DNA from: Paracoccaceae bacterium
GTDB taxonomy: Bacteria > Pseudomonadota > Alphaproteobacteria > Rhodobacterales > Rhodobacteraceae
Reading direction: 5' to 3'
DNA: 55,539 nucleotides
Assembly (NCBI GenBank): GCA_947371955.1
Contig: CANBRQ010000009.1
Location: 1-55,539 of the forward strand
The notes beneath the pieces are model-generated. The model was given only the letters and a program-made list of their open reading frames with translations. It did not search any database and was not told the DNA's origin. This document shows positions 25,999-34,464 of this stretch, piece by piece. Numbering within the stretch: position 1 is the first letter of the stretch; the number at the start of each line of letters is the position of its first letter. The translations under genes and the position numbers were made by a program.

Positions 25999-27246
25999 CT
26001 AATAGGCCAGGCGGTAAAGCGCACCGGCAAGAACGCGGATTCCATCAACGATGTCCGGCAAAGATGAAAACTCCTCCGGCGTGTGGCTGCGGCCGTCCTT
26101 GCTGCGCACGAAAACCATGCCCACGGGGCAGATTGCCGCCATCTGCTGGCTGTCATGGCCCGCACCGCTGGCCATTTCCACAAACGCAACCCCAAGCGCC
26201 TGCGCCGATTGAGTCAAGGCTGCGATGATGGCCGGATCGCAGGGGGTCGGCGGCAGGTCAAACTGTACCTCCGATGTCAGAGCCAGTCCGCGCCGCGCCG
26301 CGATTTCAGCCATCATGGCATGATGCGTCTGATGCAAGGCGGCGTAGTCGTCTGCCCTTGGATGCCGGGCGTCCAGTGTGAAACTGACGTCACGCGGGAT
26401 GATCGCCGGCGCATTCGGCCAGACTTCAATCCGTCCGATTGTCGTGACGGCCGGGCGTCCCAATCGATGGGCATGGCCTACCAGGCCCCCTGCCATTTCC
26501 GCAAAGCCCGCCATCGGATCTCGGCGCAGGTCCATCGGGAAGGCGCCGGCGTGGTTCTGCTCTCCGACAAGGGTGACTTTCGTGTGCCGTATCCCGGTAA
26601 TCGCGCTGACAACGGCAACTGAACGGTCCGCATCCTCCAGCACCGGACCTTGTTCGATGTGCAGCTCCAGAAACGCGGCGAGGTCATTTCGCCGGGCATT
26701 CGGGATCAATCCGGGGTCAAGCCCGACAGAGTTCATGGCGGCGGCGATGCTGTTGCCTTGGGCATCCAGCACCCGGTCGGCATCCCCGTGGGCAATGCGC
26801 CCTGTGATCGCGCGCGACCCCCAAAAGCCTGCCGTCGGAAACCGGCTGCCTTCCTCTTCGCACAGCGACAGCACCTCCATCGGGCGTTTCGGCGGACCAT
26901 AGGCCGCCACCAAGGCCTTGACCGCGACCAAGGCTGCTATCACGCCCAAAGCGCCATCATAGCGACCGCCCGGACATTGACTGTCGATATGCGATCCTGA
27001 GACGACCGCTTTGCCGCCCTCGGTGCCTTCAACCCGGCCCCAAAGGTTGCCCACCGCATCCTGCCGCACCACCGTCCCGGCCTGGCCCATCCACTCGGCC
27101 AAAAGCGCCTGGGCTGCGACCCACTCGGGGTCATAGACCCTGCGCCAGACCCCCGTGCCCGAATGCGCCCCGATGGCGCCGAGGGTCAGGATCAGGTGTT
27201 CGATCGCGGCAGGATCGAAGGTCAGGTCGAAGGCGGGCTGTGGCAT
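25999..27246 (-). CDS. M20 zinc hydrolase: N-carbamoyl-L-amino acid hydrolase/allantoate amidohydrolase
   Basis: The 415-residue enzyme starts at ATG 27246, with GGAG six bases upstream; an ATG four codons earlier is possible. The dimetal site reads His86 (VVSGSHIDSQ), Asp97 (GGRYDGALG) and the Glu pair near 131 (LSLCEEEGSRF), followed by ELHIEQGPVLE, the signature of the L-carbamoylase/allantoate amidohydrolase/beta-ureidopropionase group. Within this cluster it probably releases L-amino acids (or glycine-type products) from N-carbamoyl intermediates, complementing the D-specific carbamoylase. It is leftward, upstream of the importer operon, and divergent from hyuA, with about 230 bases between the starts. 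Confidence 0.88.
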   Translation of the reverse strand: MPQPAFDLTFDPAAIEHLILTLGAIGAHSGTGVWRRVYDPEWVAAQALLAEWMGQAGTVVRQDAVGNLWGRVEGTEGGKAVVSGSHIDSQCPGGRYDGALGVIAALVAVKALVAAYGPPKRPMEVLSLCEEEGSRFPTAGFWGSRAITGRIAHGDADRVLDAQGNSIAAAMNSVGLDPGLIPNARRNDLAAFLELHIEQGPVLEDADRSVAVVSAITGIRHTKVTLVGEQNHAGAFPMDLRRDPMAGFAEMAGGLVGHAHRLGRPAVTTIGRIEVWPNAPAIIPRDVSFTLDARHPRADDYAALHQTHHAMMAEIAARRGLALTSEVQFDLPPTPCDPAIIAALTQSAQALGVAFVEMASGAGHDSQQMAAICPVGMVFVRSKDGRSHTPEEFSSLPDIVDGIRVLAGALYRLAY

Positions 27247-27424
27247 CTGATTCTCCATCACGGGGTCTGGGCTCAGATTGGACCTCCGTGGCGGAAGCTT
27301 CGGCAAGGGATTCAGTCCGCTGTGCCAAGGTTGGTGCAGGAACTGCCGCGCAAACAGGCAGTTCTGACACGATGTTGCCCAATGCGGATGAACCCTGCGC
27401 GTACAAGGGCATTCCGGGTTGCGA

Positions 27425-27446
27425 ATCCAATGCATTTTGGATGCAA
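27425..27446. promoter_or_regulatory. Inverted-repeat operator in M20 hydrolase-hyuA divergent region
   Basis: ATCCAA-tgcatt-TTGGAT is a perfect 6-bp inverted repeat (27425-27442). It is overlapped by GCAT-tttgg-ATGC and contains ATGCATTTTG (27430-27439), shared with the importer-operon promoter. It ends some 20 bases before the AGGAGG ribosome site of hyuA, a typical location for a repressor site. Confidence 0.58.
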
Positions 27447-27475
27447 CATCTACCAACTTACAGGAGGGTTCTGCG

Positions 27476-29554
27476 ATGAAGCTGATCGGGGTCGACGTCG
27501 GGGGCACCTTTACCGATCTTGTTCTGGCGGATACGGACAGCGGGGCGCAGGTCATCCACAAGGTGCCGTCTACTCCCGATGATCCATCGCGGGGCGTGAT
27601 GACGGGCGTGGCGGACCTGTGCCGTATGGCGGGCGTCGATCATGGGGCCATCGACTTTGTGCTGCATGGCACGACCATTGCCACCAATGCTGTACTGGAG
27701 CATCGCGGCGCCCGCACCGGCATGATCACCAACGATGGCTTCCGCGACATCCTGCATATCGCGCGGCATCAAAGGGTTGAGCATTACTCGATCCTTCAGG
27801 AACTGCCCTGGCAGAACCGTCCGCTGATCCAGCGCCGGCATCGCAAGACGGTCAAGGGTCGCCTCGTGCCGCCGACGGGGGCGGAACTAGAGCCGCTGGA
27901 TGAAGCCGCCGTCGCCCTCGCTGCCCGGGAATTGCTGGCCCAGGGGGTGGAAAGCGTCGCAATCTGCTTCCTGTTCTCCTATCTGAACCCGGCCCACGAG
28001 GACCGCGCCGCCGAGATCGTTCGGGCCGAAATGCCGAATGCCTTTGTCACCACCTCCTCGGCTTTGTCTCCGCAGTTCCGCGAATTTGAACGCTTCACGA
28101 CGGCAGCCTTGGCGGCCTTTGTTGGACCCAAGGTGGGCGACTATGTGACCCGGCTGGAAGATGCCCTGCACCAGATCGGCATTGATGGCGAGTTGCGGAT
28201 CATGGCGTCGAACGGTGGCGTGGCCACAGCGCGAATGGTGCGTGAAAAGCCGGCCTTGACCCTGATGTCCGGTCTGGCGGCTGGCGTGCTGGGCGGCGGC
28301 TGGGTCGGTGCTGCGGCAGGGCGCGACCGGCTGATCACCTTCGACATCGGCGGCACCTCGGCCGATATCGGCATCATCGACCGGGGCCAGATTGTCGAAA
28401 CCGACGCAAGGTCGACCTCGATTGCCGGGTTTCCCTTGCTGATGCCGATGCTGGACATTCACACCATCGGCGCGGGCGGTGGCTCCATCGCCCGCGTTGA
28501 TCCGGGCGGCGCATTCCGCGTTGGCCCGCAGTCGGCGGGGGCCACGCCGGGGCCGGCCGCTTATGGCCGGGGCGGCACTTTGCCCACGGTGACGGATGCC
28601 AATCTGGTACTGGGCCGTCTTGATCCAGGGGATTTCCTCGGCGGAGCGATGGCGCTGGACAGTGCGGCGTCGCAAGCTGTTCTGCAGACGCTCGCCCATC
28701 AGTTGGGGTTGCCGCTGAACGACGCGGCGGAAGGGGTTCTGACCATCCTGAACGCGAACATGGCTAACGCGATCCGCTCTCGCACAGTGCAGAAGGGGAT
28801 TGATCCCCGGGGCTTTGCGCTGGTGGCCATGGGAGGCGCAGGCCCGCTGCATGGGGCCGAGGTGGCGGCGATGCTCGGAATCCCCGAGGTGATCGTGCCG
28901 CCCTATCCCGGCATAACCTCGGCGATGGGGCTGCTGGTCACAGACCTGAAGTATGATGCGGTCAAGACCTTGTTCCAGACCTCGGGCGCCTTTGATCTGG
29001 CACGGGTCAATGCCGATCTGGTGGCGATGCAGACCGATCTCGCCACCCGTTTTGCCGACGACAGCATCCCAACCGGCGACGTCAGTTTCACGCGCGTCGG
29101 CGATCTGCGCTATGTCGGGCAGGGCTATGAGTTGAAGGTGCCGATTCCGCCGGGCGATCTGGACGCGGTGGCGATGGCCGGCGTTCTGCAAGCCTTCCAC
29201 GTGGCGCATGAGGCCGAGTATGGCCACGCCTTCCCCGCCAATTCGGTCGAGGTCGTCAACCTGCGCGTCATCGGGCGTGGGGCGATGCCCAAGCTGGGTG
29301 CACCCTCTGCGCCACACGGGACAAGCCTTCAGGCTGCTATCTTGCGCCAGACAGAGACGGTGTTCCGCACCGGCTCAGGCCTGTGCAGCTATGCCACAAC
29401 GCTGTACCGGCGCGAGGCTTTGCCCGTAGGCCAGCCCTTTCCCGGCCCGGCCATCGTGCTGCAGAAGGACACAACCACCGTCATCCCGCCCGGTTGGCTT
29501 GCGCAAGTCCATGCCTCGGGCAGCCTGATCCTGACCCAAGAGGTGCATCCATGA
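27476..29554 (+). CDS. hyuA: Hydantoinase/oxoprolinase subunit A (HyuA)
   Basis: The 692-residue protein starts at ATG 27476, eight bases after a perfect AGGAGG. The N-terminus MKLIGVDVGGTFTDLVLADT holds the ATP-phosphate-binding DxGGT motif of the ASKHA fold; FVLHGTTIATNAVLEHRGAR and ITFDIGGTSADIGII are further family signatures. HyuA/HyuB pairs are ATP-dependent hydantoinases, N-methylhydantoinases, oxoprolinases or (with a third subunit) acetone carboxylases. No third subunit is seen here, and the neighbours favour hydantoin opening. The final bases overlap the ATG of hyuB. This would be a second, ATP-driven hydantoinase beside the D-hydantoinase, perhaps with the opposite stereochemistry. 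Confidence 0.92.
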   Translation: MKLIGVDVGGTFTDLVLADTDSGAQVIHKVPSTPDDPSRGVMTGVADLCRMAGVDHGAIDFVLHGTTIATNAVLEHRGARTGMITNDGFRDILHIARHQRVEHYSILQELPWQNRPLIQRRHRKTVKGRLVPPTGAELEPLDEAAVALAARELLAQGVESVAICFLFSYLNPAHEDRAAEIVRAEMPNAFVTTSSALSPQFREFERFTTAALAAFVGPKVGDYVTRLEDALHQIGIDGELRIMASNGGVATARMVREKPALTLMSGLAAGVLGGGWVGAAAGRDRLITFDIGGTSADIGIIDRGQIVETDARSTSIAGFPLLMPMLDIHTIGAGGGSIARVDPGGAFRVGPQSAGATPGPAAYGRGGTLPTVTDANLVLGRLDPGDFLGGAMALDSAASQAVLQTLAHQLGLPLNDAAEGVLTILNANMANAIRSRTVQKGIDPRGFALVAMGGAGPLHGAEVAAMLGIPEVIVPPYPGITSAMGLLVTDLKYDAVKTLFQTSGAFDLARVNADLVAMQTDLATRFADDSIPTGDVSFTRVGDLRYVGQGYELKVPIPPGDLDAVAMAGVLQAFHVAHEAEYGHAFPANSVEVVNLRVIGRGAMPKLGAPSAPHGTSLQAAILRQTETVFRTGSGLCSYATTLYRREALPVGQPFPGPAIVLQKDTTTVIPPGWLAQVHASGSLILTQEVHP

Positions 29555-31299
29555 GCCGCATCGACCCCGTCACCTCTGCCGTCATCCAAGGCGCCCTCGA
29601 CACCATCGCGCTCGAGATGGGCCACAAGCTGATGCGGATGTCCTATTCCTCGATCATCCGCGAGTCCGAGGATTTTGGTGCCGCCCTGACCGATGCCACA
29701 GGCCGCCAACTCTGCGAATGCCGCCTGTCAACGCCCCTGCAATCGGGGCCTATCCCCGGTTATGTGCGCAACATCATGGCAACCCTTGCCGCCCGGGGCG
29801 AGACACTGCGGGATGGCGATGTCATCATGCACAACGACCCCTACGGCGGGGCCAGCCATGGGCCGGATGTTGCCTTCGCGGTGCCGGTCTTCCTTGACTC
29901 AAGCCTGATCGGCTGGTCGGTCACCACCGCGCATCACCTTGATATCGGGGCGTTGTCTCCGGGTTCCTGCGGCATCGTTGATGCAGTCGACACCTATGCA
30001 GAGGGGCTGCAATTCAAGGCGATCAAGGTCTATGACCGGGGTGAGAAGGTTCATCCGGTCTGGCACATCCTGCGCGCCAACATCCGCGCCCCCGATCTTG
30101 TGGTGGGAGACATGGAGGCGCAGGTGAAGGCCGCCCGCATCGGGGCGGAGCGGTTTCTGGCCTTGGTCAAGCAGCACTCGCTGGCCACGCTGATGGCGGC
30201 GGCGGAAGACCTGATGGACTATTCCGAACGCCGCCTGCGCGATGCGATCCGGGCCTTGCCGGATGGCGACTATACGGCGACCACCCATATCGACGGCTAT
30301 CTTGATGATCCCGACCCCTCACGCCGCCATCTGCCGATCACCGCCACTGTCAAGGTGCGCGGCGACAGTCTGATCGTTGATCTGACCGGCACCGCCCCGC
30401 AACTGCCCGACAAGCCGATCAACATGCCCCTGGTCGGCACCGTGGATTGCGCGGTCTGGCTGACCGTGCGGTCGATCCTGCTCGACTCTGCCGTGCATGG
30501 CCCGGTGCCGCAGAATGAGGGGCTAACCCGCCCGATAGAAATCGTGGCCCCCCTTGGCTGCATGGCGAACCCGATTTTCCCCGCCCCCGTCATCGCCCGC
30601 TTCTGCCCCGGCAACCAACTGGCCGATACGGTGATGAAGGCCCTGGCTCAAGCCGTGCCGGAACAGGTGTCCGCCGGCATCGGCAACCTGCGGGTCGTGG
30701 CGCTGTCGGGCCTGAACCAAGGCAACCACTGGGTGCATATGGAGATCATGGAGGGCAGCTACGGTGGCCGCTTCGGGATGGACGGCATGGACGCGGTGGA
30801 TACGCTTTACGCCAACACCCGCAACAACCCGGTTGAGGATATTGAAAGCCACGTCCCCCTGCGCGTCACCCGCTATGAACTGCGCGAGGATGCCATGGCC
30901 CCCGGCAAATGGCGCGGCGGCATCGGCACGATACGGGAGTTCAGCTTCCTCTCCGACGCCGGTTTTTCCATCGAGGGTGACGGTCATGCCTTCAAACCCT
31001 GGGGCTTTGTCGGCGGGGCCGAGGGTCATGTCGCTGCGCTGACCCTGGTTGACCCGAACGGGAGGACGCGCGATCTGCCCTCCAAAGTGCCCTATGCCAA
31101 GGTGAAGGCGGGCGGGCGGCTGATCTCGACCGGGCCTTGTGGCGGCGGCTATGGCGACCCGATGCAGCGCGATCCGCAGGCGGTGCTGTCGGATGTGCTG
31201 GACGGGTTGATCCCGGCGTCCACGGCGGAACGGGATTTCGGCGTGGTGATCCGGTCCGGTCAGGTTGACACCACCGCCACGGCACAAAGGCGGGCTTAA
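29551..31299 (+). CDS. hyuB: Hydantoinase/oxoprolinase subunit B (HyuB)
   Basis: From ATG 29551 (AAGAGG upstream, ATGA overlap with hyuA) the protein has 582 residues, as is normal for HyuB. Family landmarks are DPVTSAVIQGALDTIALEMG, ESEDFGAALTDATGRQLCE, MHNDPYGGASHGPDVAF and the C-terminal GGGYGDPMQRDP. With HyuA it forms the ATP-dependent ring-opening enzyme. The TAA stop overlaps, by four bases, the stop of the oppositely oriented binding-protein-like gene, so the two transcripts converge with no room for a terminator. Confidence 0.92.
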   Translation: MSRIDPVTSAVIQGALDTIALEMGHKLMRMSYSSIIRESEDFGAALTDATGRQLCECRLSTPLQSGPIPGYVRNIMATLAARGETLRDGDVIMHNDPYGGASHGPDVAFAVPVFLDSSLIGWSVTTAHHLDIGALSPGSCGIVDAVDTYAEGLQFKAIKVYDRGEKVHPVWHILRANIRAPDLVVGDMEAQVKAARIGAERFLALVKQHSLATLMAAAEDLMDYSERRLRDAIRALPDGDYTATTHIDGYLDDPDPSRRHLPITATVKVRGDSLIVDLTGTAPQLPDKPINMPLVGTVDCAVWLTVRSILLDSAVHGPVPQNEGLTRPIEIVAPLGCMANPIFPAPVIARFCPGNQLADTVMKALAQAVPEQVSAGIGNLRVVALSGLNQGNHWVHMEIMEGSYGGRFGMDGMDAVDTLYANTRNNPVEDIESHVPLRVTRYELREDAMAPGKWRGGIGTIREFSFLSDAGFSIEGDGHAFKPWGFVGGAEGHVAALTLVDPNGRTRDLPSKVPYAKVKAGGRLISTGPCGGGYGDPMQRDPQAVLSDVLDGLIPASTAERDFGVVIRSGQVDTTATAQRRA

Positions 31300-32456
31300 G
31301 TCGCCAGAACCTCGCGCCAACGGCGGACGACTTGGGTGTGTTCGTCCATGAAAGTGTTCCAGACCCGCGCCCGGCTCATCCGGTCGCGGTGTGATCCCCC
31401 TTCGCGCAAGTGGCCCTGCGGCACAGCGACCCGCCCGTAGGGGTCTTTCAGAGGTTGCCGGGCGGGTTGGCCTTCGTACCAGTATTCCCACTCTCCGGGT
31501 TCCAGATGCGACCGCACGCGCGACGGGAAGGTGGCATAATACCCCTGCCGCGCGGCCGAAGCGCCCGCCCAGCCGTTCATCCACCAGTTCAGATAGGCAT
31601 AGGCCATGTCCAGTTGCTCGCCACCACAGGCGGCGGAGACACAAAGGTCGGCATGCCATCCCCGGCAGCCTTCAATGGGGGTCGAGACGGTGACCTTTGC
31701 CCCCTTAGCGCGCAATTGCGCCACGCCCGGCGAGAACATCGAGGCGACCAGTGCCCCCTTGGTGATCAGCCGCGCCGATTCCTCATAGCTGTTCCAGAAG
31801 CCGCGAAAATGGCCAAGTCTTTTCTGTACGATCAGCGAGGCTGCGACTTCGTCGACCTCGTCCAGCGTCAGGTTGCCGATATCGGAAAAGGCCACTCCGC
31901 GCTGGGCTTCCACCGCCAATGCAGCCTCGATCATGCCAAGCACCGGGTCGTTGACCATCGCAACCTGGCCATGCAGGCGGTGATCCAGAAGCCAGCCCCA
32001 GCTTTCTGGTTCCTCTTTGTCGATCACCTTGTGCAGGGCATCGGCATAGACAAAACTGTCAACGCCATGCAGCAAGGGCAGCATCGACAGCGCGTCCGAG
32101 GGTTCCGGACCCAGCCGCCCGTCACCTTGGACAAACAGCCGGTCGAAGACGGTGTCGATGATCCGGCTTGGCCCCGATCTGCCGCGTACGGCCTGCAGGA
32201 TCTCGCCGCCATGGGTCAGCTTGTCGAGCCGGATCGGCTGGATGCATCGTGCGGTCCACATCAGGTCGACGGTGTGCCACTGGTGGTAAAGGTCGAAGCT
32301 TTCCGGCCTTGTGATCACACGCTGCAGGCCCTCGATGCTGTCGATCAGCTCGAACTCGATGGGAAAGCCCAGATCAGCCTGCGCCTGCTTGCGGATCGGT
32401 GCTGTGACCAGTTCGCTGCGGCCAATGATCCGCAACTTCGGGGCGGAGGAGGGCAT
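31296..32456 (-). CDS. PotD-like binding-protein paralogue without signal peptide (candidate cytosolic sensor)
   Basis: The 386-residue product aligns by eye with the importer's binding protein over most of its length. Shared landmarks include a YLNWWMNGWAGASAARQGYY-type segment, EWEYWYEGQPA and a C-terminal WNTFMDEHTQVVRRWREVLA. Unlike that protein it begins MPSSAPKLRIIGRSELVTAP, directly in the mature fold, with no hydrophobic or twin-arginine signal. Upstream in frame only five codons precede a TGA, so none can be hidden there. Its ATG lies one base beyond the GntR stop, so the two are translationally coupled. I infer a cytoplasmic ligand-binding partner of the regulator, or possibly an intracellular chaperone for substrate. 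An export-defective relic is the alternative. Confidence 0.8.
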   Translation of the reverse strand: MPSSAPKLRIIGRSELVTAPIRKQAQADLGFPIEFELIDSIEGLQRVITRPESFDLYHQWHTVDLMWTARCIQPIRLDKLTHGGEILQAVRGRSGPSRIIDTVFDRLFVQGDGRLGPEPSDALSMLPLLHGVDSFVYADALHKVIDKEEPESWGWLLDHRLHGQVAMVNDPVLGMIEAALAVEAQRGVAFSDIGNLTLDEVDEVAASLIVQKRLGHFRGFWNSYEESARLITKGALVASMFSPGVAQLRAKGAKVTVSTPIEGCRGWHADLCVSAACGGEQLDMAYAYLNWWMNGWAGASAARQGYYATFPSRVRSHLEPGEWEYWYEGQPARQPLKDPYGRVAVPQGHLREGGSHRDRMSRARVWNTFMDEHTQVVRRWREVLAT

Positions 32457-32457
32457 G

Positions 32458-33486
32458 TCAGAACATCCTGATCAGGTAGGGGGCCACGGCGGGATCGGCA
32501 AAGACCGACAGGACCTTCAGCCGTTCCCGCGTGCGGTTGTGGTCAGCGTCAAGGTGATAGCGCAGCGACGCCGCAGCCCCTTCGGCATCGCCAAGTCGCA
32601 GGTGCCCCAGAACCAGGCGGTGTTCCGACAGCAGGTTGCTTTCGTCATGCTGCGCCACATGGGTGGCGAACAGCCGGTTGATCAGCCTTGCCCCCTGAAC
32701 CTGCGCAATCGACCCTGTGATGCGTCGGTTCGACTGCGCCGCAAGACAGGTGTCGTGCAGATCAGCCTCCAGCGCATTCATCATGGTGGTCGAGATCGTC
32801 GGCCCCACCGCCTCGGCAGCATCCAGCCGCCCCGTCATTTCATCCAGCACCTGACGGACCAGCTTTGGCGCCGCCAACAGCAGGGCGGCAGGTTCTAGCA
32901 CGCGGCGCACCTCGTGCTGTTCGTCCAGCAAACGCGCCGACAGGGGCCCCGCGATCCAGTGCGAGCTGCGGTCCTTGCGGATCGTGCCGCGTTCATGCAG
33001 CCGAGCCAGAACCTCACGCGTGACGGTGCGGCTGACCTCAAAATGTTCACCCATCGCACTTTCCGAGATCTGGTAGATGCCGAAGGGGATGCAAGTCTCC
33101 ACCGCATCGGCCACGGCGGCCAGCACCCGTTCCCACTCGGCGGGGGCATTCAAGGCCGCATCAGTCTTGGGCAGGCTGACTTCCAGCGTGAACAGGTTCA
33201 CCACCTGCGCCCGGCCCTGTGCCGTGTGTTCCGACAGGGGTCCCACCAGATATCCCGCCCGGCCAAGCGGCGTCAGAACCCCACCCTCGACCAAATTGTC
33301 CATGGCGCGAATGGCGGGTGACCGGCTGACTGACAGGCGCTGCGCCACGCCCGCTACGGTCAGACGCGCGCCCTGCTGCAAGGTCCCACGCGCGATGTTT
33401 TCGGTCAGCCAGTCCTGAACGATCAGATAATAGGGCCTGCTTTCAATCTTCTCCATCGCCGCCGGAGCAACCCCTACACTATACAT
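32458..33486 (-). CDS. GntR/FCD-family regulator with apparent tandem winged helices
   Basis: The 342-residue product is about 100 residues longer than usual FCD-GntR proteins. An N-terminal winged helix spans about residues 18-83 (LTVAGVAQRLSVSRSPAIRA). A second segment with the same look follows at about 120-180 (ESAMGEHFEVSRTVTREVLA, then LHERGTIRKD). The helical FCD ligand domain is about 190-325, with likely metal ligands Asp242, His289 and His311. ATG 33456 is an alternative start that trims ten residues. It precedes the signal-less binding-protein gene by one base. It is the most likely regulator of the hydantoin cluster and of the shared ATGCATTTTG sites, by position and family habit. 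Confidence 0.82.
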   Translation of the reverse strand: MYSVGVAPAAMEKIESRPYYLIVQDWLTENIARGTLQQGARLTVAGVAQRLSVSRSPAIRAMDNLVEGGVLTPLGRAGYLVGPLSEHTAQGRAQVVNLFTLEVSLPKTDAALNAPAEWERVLAAVADAVETCIPFGIYQISESAMGEHFEVSRTVTREVLARLHERGTIRKDRSSHWIAGPLSARLLDEQHEVRRVLEPAALLLAAPKLVRQVLDEMTGRLDAAEAVGPTISTTMMNALEADLHDTCLAAQSNRRITGSIAQVQGARLINRLFATHVAQHDESNLLSEHRLVLGHLRLGDAEGAAASLRYHLDADHNRTRERLKVLSVFADPAVAPYLIRMF

Positions 33487-33609
33487 CCCTTGACCCGATC
33501 CGTTCTTCCAATGCGTCAGGGACCGCGGGATAAGTCAAGAAGGCACGGACCTTGCGGCACCTTGCGCCGGACGGCTGCCCATATATGTGATGAGAGGTGG
33601 GGCTTAACC

Positions 33610-34464
33610 CTACAGATCGGCGGTGAAGCTGGAGGAGATCCACTTGCGGGCCGAGATCACGGCATGGGGTGTGCCATCCGGAGCCACCCAACGTTGAATG
33701 CGGGCATAGGTCTGAACTTTGGCCCCGCCAAAGGCTGCCGTGATCTGCAGACCGAAGACAGTGCTGTGCAAGGACAGGCCGGCTGGCAGGATCAGGCCCA
33801 TCTCGCTCAATACATCCGGCGTGATCATCCCGATCTTGCGCCGCGCCAGCAGGTCTGCGGCCTGTTCGGGGTTTTGCAGCATGGCCCGTACCAGAATGTC
33901 AGAGGCGGTGTTGAGGTTGACCGTGCTGGACAACGGCGGCGCACAGGTGACAAGGGGGGCGAGGATCGCCACCTCCGCCTCGGACAGACCGGCGCGTGAT
34001 AGAAGATCGCTGATCTGCTGCAGCGGGCGCCCGCCGCGCAAAGCGGCAGAGATACGAACGCCAGCCTCGGGCGGCAATCCGGCAACTGCCACAATCAGGC
34101 GCAGGTAGTTGCGACCGGTCGGGCTGCCCTCCAGCAGGGTGTTGAGGTTGAACCGCGCGGATTCGTCCCAGACTGATATCTGTACCGCACCCAGATTCGG
34201 ACCGGACGGCGCTATCTGCGACCACGGTTCTGCCGGGCCATCGGCATCGGGCGCAGCGGACAGATCGCTTTTCAGGGCAGACAGGACCAGAACCTCGGCC
34301 GAGGTGGCCAGGCTTTGTGCCTGCACCTGATCCAGATCGCGCGCCGTGGAAAGGGTGGCCTGTTCTGATCGTGTGGTCATTGCGACGATGACCGTCACGC
34401 ACAGCGCCATGACCGACAGGATGGTGACCAGAACCACCCCCTTTTCTGGATGCCGCCGGGTCAT
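33610..34464 (-). CDS. gspK: Type II secretion minor pseudopilin GspK
   Basis: The 284-residue protein has a class III leader ending at Gly9 (RRHPEKG) before VVLVTILSVMALCVTVIVAM. It lacks the Glu at mature position 5, the known distinguishing feature of GspK, which caps the pseudopilus tip with GspI and GspJ. The large alpha domain follows, with VNLNTASDILVRAML-type helix-hairpin sequence. It is the last gene of the leftward gsp arm, coupled to gspJ by an ATGA overlap. A prepilin peptidase encoded 10 kb away in the same locus could process it. Confidence 0.88.
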   Translation of the reverse strand: MTRRHPEKGVVLVTILSVMALCVTVIVAMTTRSEQATLSTARDLDQVQAQSLATSAEVLVLSALKSDLSAAPDADGPAEPWSQIAPSGPNLGAVQISVWDESARFNLNTLLEGSPTGRNYLRLIVAVAGLPPEAGVRISAALRGGRPLQQISDLLSRAGLSEAEVAILAPLVTCAPPLSSTVNLNTASDILVRAMLQNPEQAADLLARRKIGMITPDVLSEMGLILPAGLSLHSTVFGLQITAAFGGAKVQTYARIQRWVAPDGTPHAVISARKWISSSFTADL

